A stretch of 64,000 bases of DNA, taken from contig JADIIX010000086.1 in the NCBI GenBank assembly GCA_027604505.1, positions 33,312 through 97,311 on the forward strand. Reading direction: 5' to 3'. Under the pieces are notes generated by a model, which was given only the letters and a program-made list of their open reading frames with translations, had not been told where the DNA came from and made no database searches. Position numbers and translations under genes: made by a program. The DNA comes from Gonapodya sp. JEL0774. Its lineage: Eukaryota; Monoblepharomycota; Monoblepharidomycetes; Monoblepharidales; Gonapodyaceae. Below, in pieces: positions 46,125-59,820 of the stretch. Within the stretch, counting starts at the first letter, position 1. Each line of letters opens with the position of its first letter.

Positions 46125-46499
46125 CAAGGTACTTCTCAGTATGGAGATGTGGGTAATGGTGAAGACGCTAGTTGGGATTGCCATGACCACTTGAATGAGT
46201 AGGTTTTAACGGAGCAGTCTGCTTCAGTGCTGAATTGTGATGGACTTTTTTGGGGGAGATGAAGTCTCATCAGAGCACAAAGGAGCTATTAATCTAAAAT
46301 TTTTAGGAGAGCAGGTTTTCGTAGTTGTGTGGTTGTGTGTGGAAAATGCAGGGACTAGAATCTAGATCGATTATGTTTTGGACCAAGCCGACAAAAGTCA
46401 GGCAAGCTATCGTGGAAAATAAATTTATCAGCAGTTCTCCAACAGTACATGTTCTAAAAAGGACTTGCGCTGGCAACAGTGTGCACATGTGCGGGGCCT

Positions 46500-47706
46500 A
46501 GATACATACTCTGCCCACATCTGTTCAGTGATCTGGTCCCACTTTCTGGCCATGTCATCCCCCACCACTAAATAATCTCCATTTGGGTCATCCTCTTGTC
46601 CATGACCATCTTCCTCTTCCTCCGCACCATCATATTCCTGTTCAATCCCGTCCTCCTATTTGCTGGCATCGATATTGAAGTTGCAGAGAACGCTGCACAC
46701 CACCACAATCTTGACCTGTGTTGCAATATTGTACTTGGTCCCGAGACAGAGAACAGGGAATCGCTTCTTGAGGACACCAATGTACGCTCAACAATGTTCC
46801 AAAGAGAAGAATGGTGACGGTTGAGTAGTTGCCTGGCATTTTGTGGCCTGAAGGTAAAGAGCAAAAGTCAGGAATTACACACATTTGAGCTGACTGTAAG
46901 TGAGGACTTACGCAAGGTCACCGTATCCCCATTCCTTCAGGTGATATCAGACACCGCAATATGGGGGCTTAACAATCAGTCTGCAGCAAATCCAGCATCA
47001 CCCAAATAGAATTTATCTGCCGTGCAGTGAAATCCATGTGCTCTTGCATTTTGGCAGATGATCCCATCTGTCAAGCACGTACAGAAAACGTCTGTCAAAG
47101 TCCACAACACCCAGCACATTCTGTGTTAGTCAACTCTTCCTTGAATGCCATGGACCTGCTGCTGCCTCTGGTACACTAATTGGTATGTGAGCTCCGTCCA
47201 GTGCCCCTAGACAACCTGCAAACTCCCCGTATATCCCCCCATCTCCCTCCCTAATGCTGGGGGTGATCTTGTACAGCCTGCTTCGGAAGGGAGATCACCT
47301 CAGGAGTAAGAGCGTAAAGGCGTTGAAGAACCTCGTGAATGCATTTGCTGGTTGTTCCAGTAGAATGTTCAAACCAGGAGGCCTGCTTGCAAGACACCGA
47401 GCACTGACCAATCCTATGGAGGAACATTGCAACCTGTTCCTCCACATACAAAGAGTGTCTGCTTTTGAGACCCCAAAGCAACTGCATGGCTTCTGGAGGC
47501 AATCCACAAGCTTGCAAAACGCTCAAGGGGTCATCTGAGGGTTTTCCACTGCAAGATGGGGATTCCCATTCAAGATTCAATCTGTTCATACACCCCCAGC
47601 GTGTTCTGACGCTGGCGTTTTCCCCTCTGAGCTTGTTGGGGTAGAATGGCGATGGCAACCGAGAGGATGACAAGGAAGGATGCATACGCAGGGAGGATGT
47701 CATCAT
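46500..47706 (-). pseudogene. HARBI1-type transposase, interrupted
   Basis: Minus-strand DDE transposase related to HARBI1. Recognisable pieces in order: N-terminal helix-turn-helix region (SLYVEEQVAMFLHRIG, FEHSTGTTSKCIHEVLQRLY), first catalytic Asp in GCLGALDGAHIPISVPE, then LTQNVLGVVDFDRRFLYVL, FYLGDAGF, NRHHSSLWNIVERT and a C-terminal tail. There is an in-frame TGA at 47130-47132 between RKS and LTQNV, and frame changes occur after YVLDRWD and within the C-terminal region. The gene therefore looks inactivated. Family membership is clear from the order of conserved blocks. Confidence 0.75.
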
Positions 47707-47931
47707 CCTCAGTCATTGTTGCTGATGTAGTTGGGGTGATTTATGGTCACTGATGATGAAGAGAAGTTTTGTATTGAAGTTATTACAAAACCAAGTCATT
47801 CTACTTCATGCACCAACCAAAAACCAAGTTTGGCATGCTCAGTTTTTGCAAGGGGCAAAACTGAGCTCAGTCTGTACCGCTGGGTTTCTCCCAGACTGAG
47901 CGGCTGGCACACCGTGGTACTAAACGCACCC

Positions 47932-47934
47932 TAA
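47932..47934 (+). repeat. Right target-site duplication (TAA)
   Basis: TAA immediately after the right end of the Harbinger element, matching 44664-44666. Confidence 0.8.
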
Positions 47935-48405
47935 ATGTTACATGCAACCCCTTCTTTCTCCTCAATCTGTCCAAATAGTTGTGGCTTGTGTGGGTCTTCT
48001 GTGCCTTTGGCACAGGATTTGGAATGGACGAAGTACAACCAGTGTATGTAACTGTATTGGATATGTCTTCAGTGTCCCCCATTCTCCAAGAATCATTGGA
48101 GCTCAACTCCCTGCGGTGCAGTCTGCATTGGTTTTGGTAAGGTTAGAATGAACAAGATGTATTCAGTATGTGAGTCGTGATATTATATAAAGAATCCAAG
48201 AGGCAACCTTCTGTTCTTGCACCTGGAGATAGTCTCCACAGTCTGTTATTACACTGCTGGTGGGGGGAAGCGGATCTGTAGTACAGCACATTTGTGTTTG
48301 CATATGCCAGACACATCTCAATGAACATATGGTGCAATCTTTGTGAAATTCTCTTTTGCTTGCCTCTCAGCACAAGAATAAATCAAGTGAGCTGAACGGA
48401 GTATT
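47935..48405. other. Spacer between Harbinger element and GH28 pseudogene
   Basis: About 470 bases with no supported gene. Before the insertion this was probably part of the intergenic sequence between the two GH28 paralogues. Confidence 0.5.
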
Positions 48406-49974
48406 TCAGCATACAACTATGTTCAACGGAGCAAAGAAAAAGTTTTCAACAGAAATTCCTGACGTGAGATCAAATCCTTGCGACAAGGCTCCCTTGGGCA
48501 CAGCTGGTTGCACCCAGCCCAATGGGACAGACTTCAACGAAACAAGCTTGGTCGGAAAAGCAGCCCCCTTGCCACTGCTTGAAATGGTTGCCAGACATGG
48601 TGCACCAGCTTCATACAATGAAGTGCACTGGAATGCACTGAAGTTGTGAGTTGGGTCCCAAAATTTGGACTCAACATCAATCTGAGTGCCCAGATTCAGG
48701 TTTGAGCAGTTCAACCAGACTTGCGCCCTAAAATTTGTATTGCTTGATACTCCAGACCAGTTAGCAAACTTGAGGTTGGAAAGCTGTACACTGGAAAGAT
48801 CCTTTGCTAGACCCACTGCAGAGTTCAACCAGTACTGGGTGATTTGAAGAGCATACGCCTTGGTGAACCCACTAAATCCATCACCATTCCAATAGGATTT
48901 GATCATCAAAAACTGTGTGCTGTAGTAGCACATGATATTTCTCATGTGAATGTTCTCAATGGCAGTTGATATGTTGAAAGAGCCCTTCAGTGGGGTTGTG
49001 CTTGCAGCTTGTCCAACAACAGATCATGAATAAGTAACAAAACACCCACCATTGACATTCCACCTGACTGGTTGCAGAAAACATCTCCAATCAAAAGATT
49101 TGAAGATGGACTCTGCAAATCTCAGACGTTAACTCTGTATCCCCACAACTCCCCAACAGAAGCTTCCCATGTTGAACCAACCTTCACACACACACATTCA
49201 TCTCTATTAGTCACTTCAATGCTTTGAATGTGGCAATTATTACTGCCACAAAACGGTGGAAAATTGATTCTCAACAGTTCCATGTGGACTCGGTTGGTGT
49301 TTTTTTCAGCTCACCAATTAACATCTAGACCATCCAGATCTCCCCCATCATGTCCGCAAATAAGAATGTTGTATACGTAACCATTGCTGACACGGTCTCA
49401 GTATGAATTGTGCAAGGCAACCATAATCTGATTCAAGGAGGTCATTGTCCACAAAGCAAATTAGAACTCACCCAAAACAACATGGAAGGCCAGCAAGTCA
49501 AAAAATCCAATATCGTGGAGTGAGAAATTTGTGACTTGGACCAGCTGCAATATCTGCGGGCCATAGATTCCCTTCCCCTGAGCATGGAACTCGACTCTGT
49601 TCCCTTGAAAAGCACACATGCGATTCTTGGAGTACAGTTCAAAATCACTGCCGCCCTGAATAATAACCATATGACCACCCGGCAGCTCCCACATGGGTAA
49701 TGACTCTGTCGAGTTGAAATCCCCACATTTTTCCGTTTTTCAATGTCACCCACGTGCTCATTACATAGTTGCCTGCAGTAATATAGAATGGAGCTGGGAG
49801 TTTTGAGAACACAGTAACTGAAAGCTGACAAGATGGCTGGGCCGACATCCTTAGGTACATAGTCTGCTAAGATTTCCAATACTTGACCTATTTCATCACA
49901 GCCACCACTCACGGTCATGCCATCAAGCTTGCGCCAAAGTTGAGAACATTGCAGATGGATGTTGTCGGCCCAAC
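48406..49974 (-). pseudogene. GH28 rhamnogalacturonase paralogue, decayed
   Basis: Paralogue of the gene at 42479-44562 with the same exon order: VGPTTSICNVLNFGAS, SAFSYCVLKTP, GNYVMSTWVTLKNG, HMVIIQGGSDFELYS, QGKGIYGPQILQLVQVTNFS with LHDIGFFD, LDGLDVNW, IENIHMRNIMCYYSTQFLMI, VQLSNLKFANWSGVSSNTNF and a C-terminal segment ending at 48406. It looks dead. The reading frame breaks near 49800 (between VLKTP and the GNYVMSTW block) and again near 49680 (before MVIIQGG), and no signal-peptide exon can be found upstream of 49974. Much of the rest is still open, so inactivation looks recent. Confidence 0.78.
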
Positions 49975-51722
49975 CTTCCAGAATGATAAAAATTGTTAGC
50001 ATCATGCAGGATCGGTCCAAATCGGACAGTTGTCATTGATGGTGAGGTTCTTTATTGGGAAAACAAACCGTATGAAATCACCTCCCACATAAAAGGTCCT
50101 GACAGTGATATTTTTGTAAGTTCGTAATTGTCTGTCCCAATGCATCTGGTTACAGCCCGCAATCAGATGATGGAGTCTGTTATGTACATATATGTACATT
50201 TGTTCACGCTGCTGCTATGTGCGGGCCCATGCTAGCACCTGGCTGCCACATGTAAATTATTGGCATTGTGGTTTGGCACAGCACCATTACAATGCACTAG
50301 GGTCCCAGTCTGCGCAGCACAATTACCACAGGTGTTGTTGTGCCACCTTGCAACAGAAAGGGACCCATCTACCACTAAAAATATCTATCTTAAGGAGATT
50401 CCGAATGCAGAAACAGACACTTGCATATGTGACCTACTCCACAAACTCAACCATCAGGCACAAAAGAAGAAAACACCACTCCAAGAATGAAAGAAAAATG
50501 GAAAAATCAAAATCGTGCAGTATGGCACTGAAGGATTTAATCCAAGTTTGAAGAACAGGAGAATGCATATCCAAAAAATGGCATTCAGTTCCAATCAGCA
50601 TAACACAGACAAGGGCAGCAGAGCTCAAATTTCCGGTGAACAACTTAATGCAACCAGGAAACTTTGTGGGGAAGATTTGGGACATGAACAGATCATGTAG
50701 GTACTTATGAACCCTGGAATACTCTCTGTGGTATAGAAGAAAGGGAGGAGAGGAGCATAATCATCTTCATCAACTCAGTCCAAGGCAGGCCTCAACAGAC
50801 TGAATAAGAACAACAATCAAGTTATGCTCTCACCTGGATGAGTGGACACTTGGTATGCTGGAGGGAGCAGTGATGGTGCTGTTGTAGCTAGAGCAGCTGC
50901 AGTCATTGGAAACTTGTCTGTCCCTGTATCATCAAGCTTGAGCTCAGACTTGTTGTGGAGCTGAATGTCCATCATCTCTATGTTGGCCATCTTTGCAGAC
51001 GCGTCGGGCCCTGCCAAGTGCCACAGAATGGGAACAAGCTGATGGTAGGCAACTTGATGCACCAAGACAAGGCAAGTGATAGATGGAGAGCGGCAAGATG
51101 GGTGTATAATCAGTAATTCGAATGAATGGCCTTTGTGTCCATGTCACAGTGAAAACCACATTGAGCATCAGCAGCCCCTCCAACAATGTAATATATTGTG
51201 GTGCCAGTGTGTGCCATATCACTTGTTTTGTTAGAACAACAAGATTGGATAGATAGTGAAGTGGAAGTGGAAACAACCTGGTCTGTTGTATTATTATGAT
51301 TTATGACAATGCTTTAGGCTCGCTACTCTTCGCACGAAACAGTGCGTTGTGAGACGACGGCTAAAGGCAGCAGTTTAGCCAGAGTCACACAACCCCACAA
51401 GCACAACAGCTGTCATCCCCTTTCACCCCCACGTGTCACCCCTGGTCATGGCACCCGTTCCTTGGATAGATGTGATATCTATTAGTGTATAGATGCATAT
51501 GGAGTAGTTTTTAGATTTTCCTAGTGATCTTAGTTGTGCCGGCGGCTCAGCTGTAACTGCTCAGTGACACATTGTACGAGAGTTCAGACATACACAACTG
51601 AGTTTCGGGACAGAAACCCAACGGTTCTGCCGCGAACCACAACAAGTGACGCTTTTCTCTTCGCACGATAGAATGACTTGCTCTTTGCACGTAAGAGTGA
51701 CTCAATCTTTTCGCTCTTCACA
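49975..51722. other. Non-genic region upstream of the GH28 pseudogene
   Basis: About 1.7 kb with only short unsupported frames. Between 51320 and 51730 an imperfect motif CTCTTCGCACGA recurs four times (near 51323, 51657, 51680 and 51710), just before the dispersed repeat. This suggests the end of an unidentified repetitive element. Confidence 0.4.
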
Positions 51723-52124
51723 CGAAGGGAGCGATAGGGGACCTATTAAGTTATATATCTCATGGAGTGCATGTTTTGTGCTAGAAACTGCATAGGATGG
51801 CGAGAAGCTGTATTATTGAGAGTAGCCTGATGCGATTTGAAGAATGATGATGTTGCGCTCTGCTTCAAGCCATTCCTCTCTTCACGTGTATTCAGATGAA
51901 ATTATGAAAATATACACAACAGTTTACCAGGCAATGTACGGACGATCATTCTAATGCACATCGCGTAACTTTTGCAACTCAGCAAGTAGCGAAACGACTT
52001 GAAGCAGAGGAGTCACTCTGGACAGTACCCAAGCCAAAGCGTTCAATCTTCTAACAAGCGTTGCAATGCTGGCATTGTAAGCAAAACGTCGAGCCGCCCA
52101 TCTTGGAGTGATCCCCCCAAAATT
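51723..52124. repeat. Dispersed ~400-bp repeat, copy 2
   Basis: Same-orientation copy of 31225-31620. On the minus strand it keeps an open frame parallel to the last exon of the unrecognised gene at 31.4 kb (WAARRFAYNASIATLV and LLQVVSLLAELQKLRDVH, stop at 51951), but no upstream exons are present. Confidence 0.85.
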
Positions 52125-52600
52125 TGGCGCGGCATACTACGCACGAGTCACGATTTAAATTCGTAGCGCTGTACGGTGGATTGCAAAATGATTCTCCTTC
52201 TGGCAATAAAACAGACCGCAATGTATCGCGGCAATCAATTGCTGCCAAAGTGGGGGTTTTGCAAATCGGTAATCCCCCTAAAAATTATATATAGACCTTG
52301 CATGGTAAAATATACACTAGCTTTGAGACAACTAGCACAGATCTCGTGTCAATTAACCCATCGCTTGCAAAGGTATGAACAAAAGTGCCGGAGTTGCTTC
52401 ATTGCAATTTATCAACAAATGGCGTCCACTTGCACAAAGGGCAGCCCTTGTGAACCTGAGAATCCTCCGTCCCCCAAACAATGCTACGGGAAATGTCCGA
52501 GAAAGCCATCAATACTTCAACATCATCCGAATTACTCGTCTGGAGTAATTGCTGCGACGCCCGGCTCAAGACCTGAATATGGTGTCACAGTTAACCACAA
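52125..52600. other. Spacer downstream of the Aurora kinase gene
   Basis: About 475 bases. A plus-strand frame runs through 52176-52733, but it overlaps the kinase C-terminal exon antisense and has no family similarity. Confidence 0.5.
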
Positions 52601-54538
<1,938 letters not shown>

Positions 54539-55387
54539 CTCATCGCTTCTCTTGTGTACCTCAAGCAAGTTCGAAGAGCCGCTCGACTCTCTCGTGTGGA
54601 AGGGGCCTCTGTTCCTGAAAGCCCAAACGTACATCCGGAACGCGGCACCCCAAGAAGCCAAAGTGGAACCGATTTCCCAAGCAAACAAGCTTATCTTCAA
54701 ATCCTCCTGACATCTGGTGCCCATCCGCCCTCTTCCGACAACCTCCGCCCGACGGCCGCCTGAATTCGCCATGACCAGCATTGCACAGGGACGATCCACC
54801 CACCTTTGAAAGCTGCGATTTGTCGCGGTTTTCCTTCTCTCCAAGTGTCATCGCACCCATCCCGCTCTCGAGCGCTCGGATCGTAGTCATGTTCGCGGAT
54901 GTTTGGAAATTTTGGTGTCCTCTCTGTTTCCCCATAACGTGCACGGATCATCGACCACAACATTTCCAAACATCTCAAAAGAATGTGGTCCAAATCCAAA
55001 TCTTTGCTAGTCTCTGGGAATGAAAATAATAGGTCCACACCTGAGCGAAACTCAATTATATATACACTCGCTACTTCTCCTTCACAACGGAATTTTTCAC
55101 ATGTTCGCCAATTGATGCTAGTGGATTAGAGCGGAAGGCATCCAGTGCAAGAATCTGACGGTGCCGCAAAATTTCCGAAATTCTTTTGTTTATCAGACAC
55201 ACGTTGACATACGACGAAAGAGAGGGGGTTTGAGTGAGTGATTCCAGGGAATAGAGAAGACATGAGCGCGATCGCCAGAGCACAACAAATTCTCGTGCGC
55301 CTCGCAAAGCGCCAATATATACTAGATGATGGGAGTAACAAGCCTTCCTTTTGACAGGAGGTATCTCCCGTTCCCCGACGCTCTTAT
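54539..55387. other. Intergenic region upstream of the Aurora kinase gene
   Basis: About 850 bases holding the kinase promoter and the 3' flank of the neighbouring minus-strand gene. Open frames here change strand and frame without splice support. An alternative longer end for the neighbour (to 55071) cannot be excluded. Confidence 0.4.
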
Positions 55388-56345
55388 TCAGATAAACACC
55401 AAGAGCTGTCGCAAGTGTTTCCACCAAGCAGGTCTCTTCAGCCACCTCAAACAGTCCCCTGTTCTGATGTTGAAAGAAAGGCACATCTCCATCTCGACGT
55501 GGGCAAAACCCTCAACCGACTCACCCAACTTGTCGTCTCTTCTCATTCCCCAACGGTTTTCGCCTCTTCCTCTCCTCGAGGCTTTGTCTCTCCCTCACGC
55601 GCTCTTCGTCCTGGACATCGTGGTCCCGCTCGGCATCGAGAATCGAAAGTTTAAGGGGGGCAAGATCAAGCAGTTGAGGGGGACGCTTTTTTCGTGGTTT
55701 TGCAGTTGTTTGGTTTGTTCGCATTCGATTGGAAAGGGTGAGTTCTGGTGAGTTTGGAGAAAGAATCTGTCAGGCTCCCTGGTCCACTTCGTTGGGAATG
55801 AACGATCTCGACGTGGCGGTGATGTAACAAGCCGATTGTCCGTCACATGTCACAAGCAGTTATCATAGCAGTAATTCCTTATAGTTGATGGAACATGAGA
55901 GGGCTTCTTCGCTGCTCCGTGCTCATCCGTCTTCAGAACCTGCCTGTCGAAGATACGGGGAGCTCAGAAGCCCACTATATCACGGATGCTCACTTTCCAT
56001 CCATTTAAGGTGCTTCAATCGTCGTTTGTTATCTTTTGTGAGGGCAGCATCCTCAACGTCTTCCTTTCACATAGAGAGATGGAAGTGGACACCGAGGGCA
56101 AAGTGGAGAAAGAGTGAATGGAGCCTCGGACAGAAGTCTATCTCGCAATAATCACTCTGTACCTCAGGAAAATCACTACCAGCGATACTCGCTGTCGTAT
56201 CGAGCGTCGCCTCCGTGTCCAACTCATCATCATCATCCTCGAACGTGACAACGTTCACCGGCAGTTGCTTGGGCACTGGTCGAGCCGATTTGCGTGATTG
56301 CAATGTTCTGGATGCTTTTTCTCGGGAGCGAATTGCTTTGGGCAT
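55388..56345 (-). CDS. Unrecognised small basic protein, possibly nucleolar
   Basis: Four exons joined by good splice sites: MPKAIRSREKASRTLQSRK with VVTFEDDDDELDTEA and SIAGSDFPE; EDVEDAALTKDNKRRLKHLK; KLTLSNRMRTNQTTAKPRK with RPPQLLDLAPLKLSILDAE and long Arg/Glu/Lys stretches; and a short last exon GTGDCLRWLKRPAWWKHLRQ ending at 55388. The protein is highly charged, with an acidic patch and a KRRLKH segment. This is reminiscent of small fungal ribosome-biogenesis factors such as SLX9, but the match is too weak to name it. Using a weaker donor instead of GTGAGT would extend the frame to 55071. It is divergent with NOP2, with which it would share a promoter region. Confidence 0.5.
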
Positions 56346-56767
56346 TTCAGTGAGTTGTGTGGAAAGAGAAACGAAGTTGTTGGATGTCACTGCCCCATAT
56401 TTGAAAGTCACCTGAACCAGTGATTCGACTTTCAAGGATAAAAGGGCATGAGGTAGACGTTTATGAACAATCTGGCGTAATAAATCCGTCTGTCCGCATC
56501 GGTGTGGGACGTCCAGGGAAAGACCAGCGTCTCTCTCATGTTTCGGTCACAAATAAAATCGCAAGAATCTAATGATAATAGGGTGCGGCATCGTTACCTT
56601 GAGAAGAGTTTTGGGAAATTCGTTCAGTGCATTGGTGAACTGAACGAAGGAGCTCCCTCGGTCGGTGACACTTTTCTCTTGACAGGAGCACGGAAATATT
56701 CTGCCTGCCATTAACCGCCCCACACCACACCCACACCCGAACCGACACTGACACTCGCCAAATCTCT
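56346..56767. other. Divergent promoter between the small basic protein gene and NOP2
   Basis: About 420 bases. No TATA motif recognised; nothing else seen. Confidence 0.5.
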
Positions 56768-59643
56768 ATGGGAAACAACCGTGGAAGACGCGCCAGAAAC
56801 AAACAGCCCCCTCCAGAACCCCTGGATGGTCCCAAACTCTCACAGTCAAAAAATTCCTTCAAAGGAGCAGATAAGAAGAACCTCGCACCATCACTGCACA
56901 AAACAGGCGGTTCCAATGGCGTTGTGAAAAAGGAATCTCGTGCTCGGCCATCCTCCGCAAATGGATCATCCTCAGGAATGCAGAATGGTAAACGTGGACG
57001 AACGGGAAATGGCCCAAAGCGAAAGCTCGATGAGGAAGAGGAGGACGAACCCAACATTTTCGATCCGAAACCAATCGATGAGCGTGCGACAAAGTCGGGC
57101 AAGGCAGCCAAGCTAGGGAAAGAAACAGGGTCCGTGATGGTGCCTTCTTCCAAGAAACAAAAGTTCGTTGACTCCAGCCTTTTCACACTCAAATAAACTC
57201 CATCTCAAAACATGCAATCATCTGCTGGTAGACTGGATTCCTCGATAACAGCATCTAAGTCCTCCACAGTTCCAATCACTGCCTCATCAAAACCTTCAAA
57301 ACCTTCGAACGGTAAGGTAGCACCACCATCAAAACTTCAAAAATCCAAATTACCTCAATTTATTGAGGAAGAAGAGATGGACGATGAAGACGAGCAAGCT
57401 TCGCAGTCAGATGCTGGCAGCGACGATAATATGGAAGAAGTTGACGGAGTCGTCATCGAGTCCTTCGATGACTGGGCTGCCCAGGACATATCTGGCGGTG
57501 GCGAAGGCCAGGATGAAGAGTGGGAGGACGATGATTCGGAAATGGATGAAGCTGGTAATGAGGTGGGGGACGGTGAAGATGACGATGAGGAAATGGACTT
57601 TGACAGGGACGGTGGGCATGGTAGCAGCGGATCTGACGACGAGAATGATGACGACGAGGACGATGACGACGAAGGTGGAGAAGTAGCAGGGTCAGACGAC
57701 GAGGTACGTGTGCGGATGTTGATATGTCGGATCATCCCAGCCATACTAAAAGTACGAACAATTGCTCTCAAAATTTCAGCTCACGGGCGCTGCGCCAGAA
57801 GAAGATATTACACTGAACCTTATTGAAGGCGATGTGGACGATGAGGATGCGCGCAACAAGGTGCCCTCGGATTACAATGTCGTCAAGGAACAGGTTCAGG
57901 AAGTGGTAAGGGTCTTGAGCGACTTTAAAAACTTGGGCAAGGGAGTGTGGGTATCGTGGAAGAGTCATCATAAACAGACTGTGGAAATTGATCTCCCTCG
58001 ACGGCGTTTGAATCTCCTCTCCTCACAGTCCTCGCGCAACATATATGACAACCCTCACCCACCTCCTCGCCTCCTACTTCTCCTACACACCCTACCTCGT
58101 CTCAATTCTTGTTCCCCTCTTCCCTATATCTGAAGTTCTCCCATTCTTCGAAGCCAACGAGACGCCTAGGCCTGTGACGGTCAGATCAAACACTCTCAAG
58201 GCAACACGGAGAGAGCTTGTCGAGAAACTCGAAGGAAGGGGAGTGCGAGTAGGACCAGTCGGGTCGTGGGAGAAAGCGGGACTCGTGGTGTTTGAGAGTA
58301 AGGTGCCCATCGGTGAGTTGCGAGAGCCGCACCTGCTGCGGTACTTGTCCACACGCATATTGTAGTCACCTTGTGATGAGAGCAATTACTCTTCTTGTCT
58401 TCAGGCGCCACTCCCGAGTATCTCGCTGGCCAATACATGCTTCAATCCCCTTCGTCCTTCCTGCCTGTACTTGCATTAGCGCCGAAGGAGAAGGAGCGAG
58501 TCCTTGACATGTGTGCAGCCCCCGGGGGGAAAACGACGCATATGGCAGCCCTCATGCGGAACACGGGCGTAATTGTAGCGAACGATGCGAACAGGTCGAG
58601 GTGTAAAGGCCTGGTCGGAAACATTCAGAGACTTGGTGGGTTGGGATGTGACTGTGGGCGACTTGTACGGTGGAGTTTTAATTCTCATTGTGTTGACACG
58701 ATAGGAGTTCGCAACGCAATTGTGTCCAACTACGACGCTCGCGAGTATCCGAAAGTTATGGGTGGGTTCGATAGGGTGCTTCTTGACGCTCCTTGTTCGG
58801 GTACCGGCGTTATTTCCAAGGACCCGTCAGTCAAAGTAAACAAGGTCAGTGCTTATGTCGTCTCATTCACTTTCTCCACTGGTATATCTCAAGCCCGAAT
58901 GTCATATCGTCTCCTGTTCCAGACTGAGAAAGATTTCCAAAAACTCTCCGGTCTCCAAAAAGAACTTCTTCTCCACGCTATTGACTCGGTAGACGCCCAC
59001 AGCAGCACTGGAGGGTTCATTGTGTACTCAACGTGTTCTGTGACTGTTCATGAGAACGAGGAGGTGGTCAACTACGCCCTGAAGAAGAGGGACGTGAAGC
59101 TGGTGGATACCGGATTGGAGTTTGGGAAAGAAGGATTTGTAAAGTAAGATTTTATTTCTTGTGCTGATGCCGTACTCTCCGAGAATTGATTTAAAACTGC
59201 GATTGCATGTCCCTGTGCAGCTTTTGTGGCAAATCCTTTCACTCGTCACTCAAACTTACCCGCCGGTACTACCCGCACACCAATAACATGGACGGGTTCT
59301 TTGTGGCCAAGCTCCAGAAATTATCGAATAAGATACCAAAGGTGAAGAATGGTGATGGCGACCCGGTAGAAGAGCCCAAGGCGGTCGAGGAGGAGTGGGA
59401 GGCGAACTCCACAAAGAAATCTTCGGGCAAGACCAAGAAGCAAGTGGAAAAGGATGGTGAGCCCAAGTTTGACGATGAAGGTGACGCTGATATTATTCGA
59501 GGTAAGTTGCCGCTCAAATAATTGTTGTTGCAAGATTGGGTAGTTGAAACGTGTCATACAAAGCTGCAAGACTCAAGAGCCTCAAGAAAAAGGGTATCAG
59601 GGTGGGATCGGCAAAGTCTGAGACTGGAAAAAGCGCAGCATAG
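56768..59643 (+). CDS. NOP2: NOP2/NSUN1 rRNA (cytosine-C5) methyltransferase
   Basis: Nucleolar SAM-dependent enzyme that methylates a cytosine of large-subunit rRNA and is needed for 60S ribosome assembly. N-terminus [20 protein letters not shown], basic region, then a long acidic Asp/Glu stretch (57360-57700), [54 protein letters not shown], the SAM site [63 protein letters not shown] (catalytic and helper cysteines in APCSG and TCS) and [20 protein letters not shown], then a Lys-rich tail. An in-frame TAA at 57194-57196 is removed if a 69-nt intron (57163-57231, donor GTTCGT) is spliced; otherwise the N-terminal part would be lost. The last exon ends at 59641-59643. Confidence 0.92.
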
Positions 59644-59820
59644 CATAGACTTGCATAGTACAATTGTTGAATTTTTGCTTTATTGTGAGGTGCTGAAATG
59701 ACATTCTCGTGTGCCCAGCTTCATCTGTGCAAATGCCAATTACAATTATTACTTTGCTGAGACGATGTGTCAAATAGTACCGAATTTCGAAAAGAAATAT
59801 CTCCGGTACAGCTCTTCCCA

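Larger units (their letters stand above)
44667..47931. mobile_element. PIF/Harbinger DNA transposon, 3265 bp
   Basis: Complete class II element with short terminal inverted repeats: left end GGGTTCGTTTA, right end (reverse complement) GGGTGCGTTTA, one mismatch. It is flanked by a 3-bp TAA duplication, the insertion mark of PIF/Harbinger. Inside are the two expected genes: a Myb/SANT-like accessory protein on the plus strand and a HARBI1-type transposase on the minus strand, facing each other. It lies about 100 bases upstream of the start of the intact GH28 gene and separates it from its pseudogene paralogue. Subterminal sequences at both ends repeat CTCAGTTT/ACCAAGTTT motifs. The transposase is broken, so the copy is probably not self-mobile. 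Confidence 0.88.

Noticed and set aside
55071-55484. 137-codon minus-strand frame as an independent gene
   Set aside because: It is better explained as the tail of the upstream minus-strand gene read in another phase; no start context or family similarity.
57212-57826. Separate acidic-protein gene after NOP2 N-terminus
   Set aside because: It is in the same frame as the upstream NOP2 part and runs into the NOP2 catalytic exons; an intron between them explains the stop codon better.
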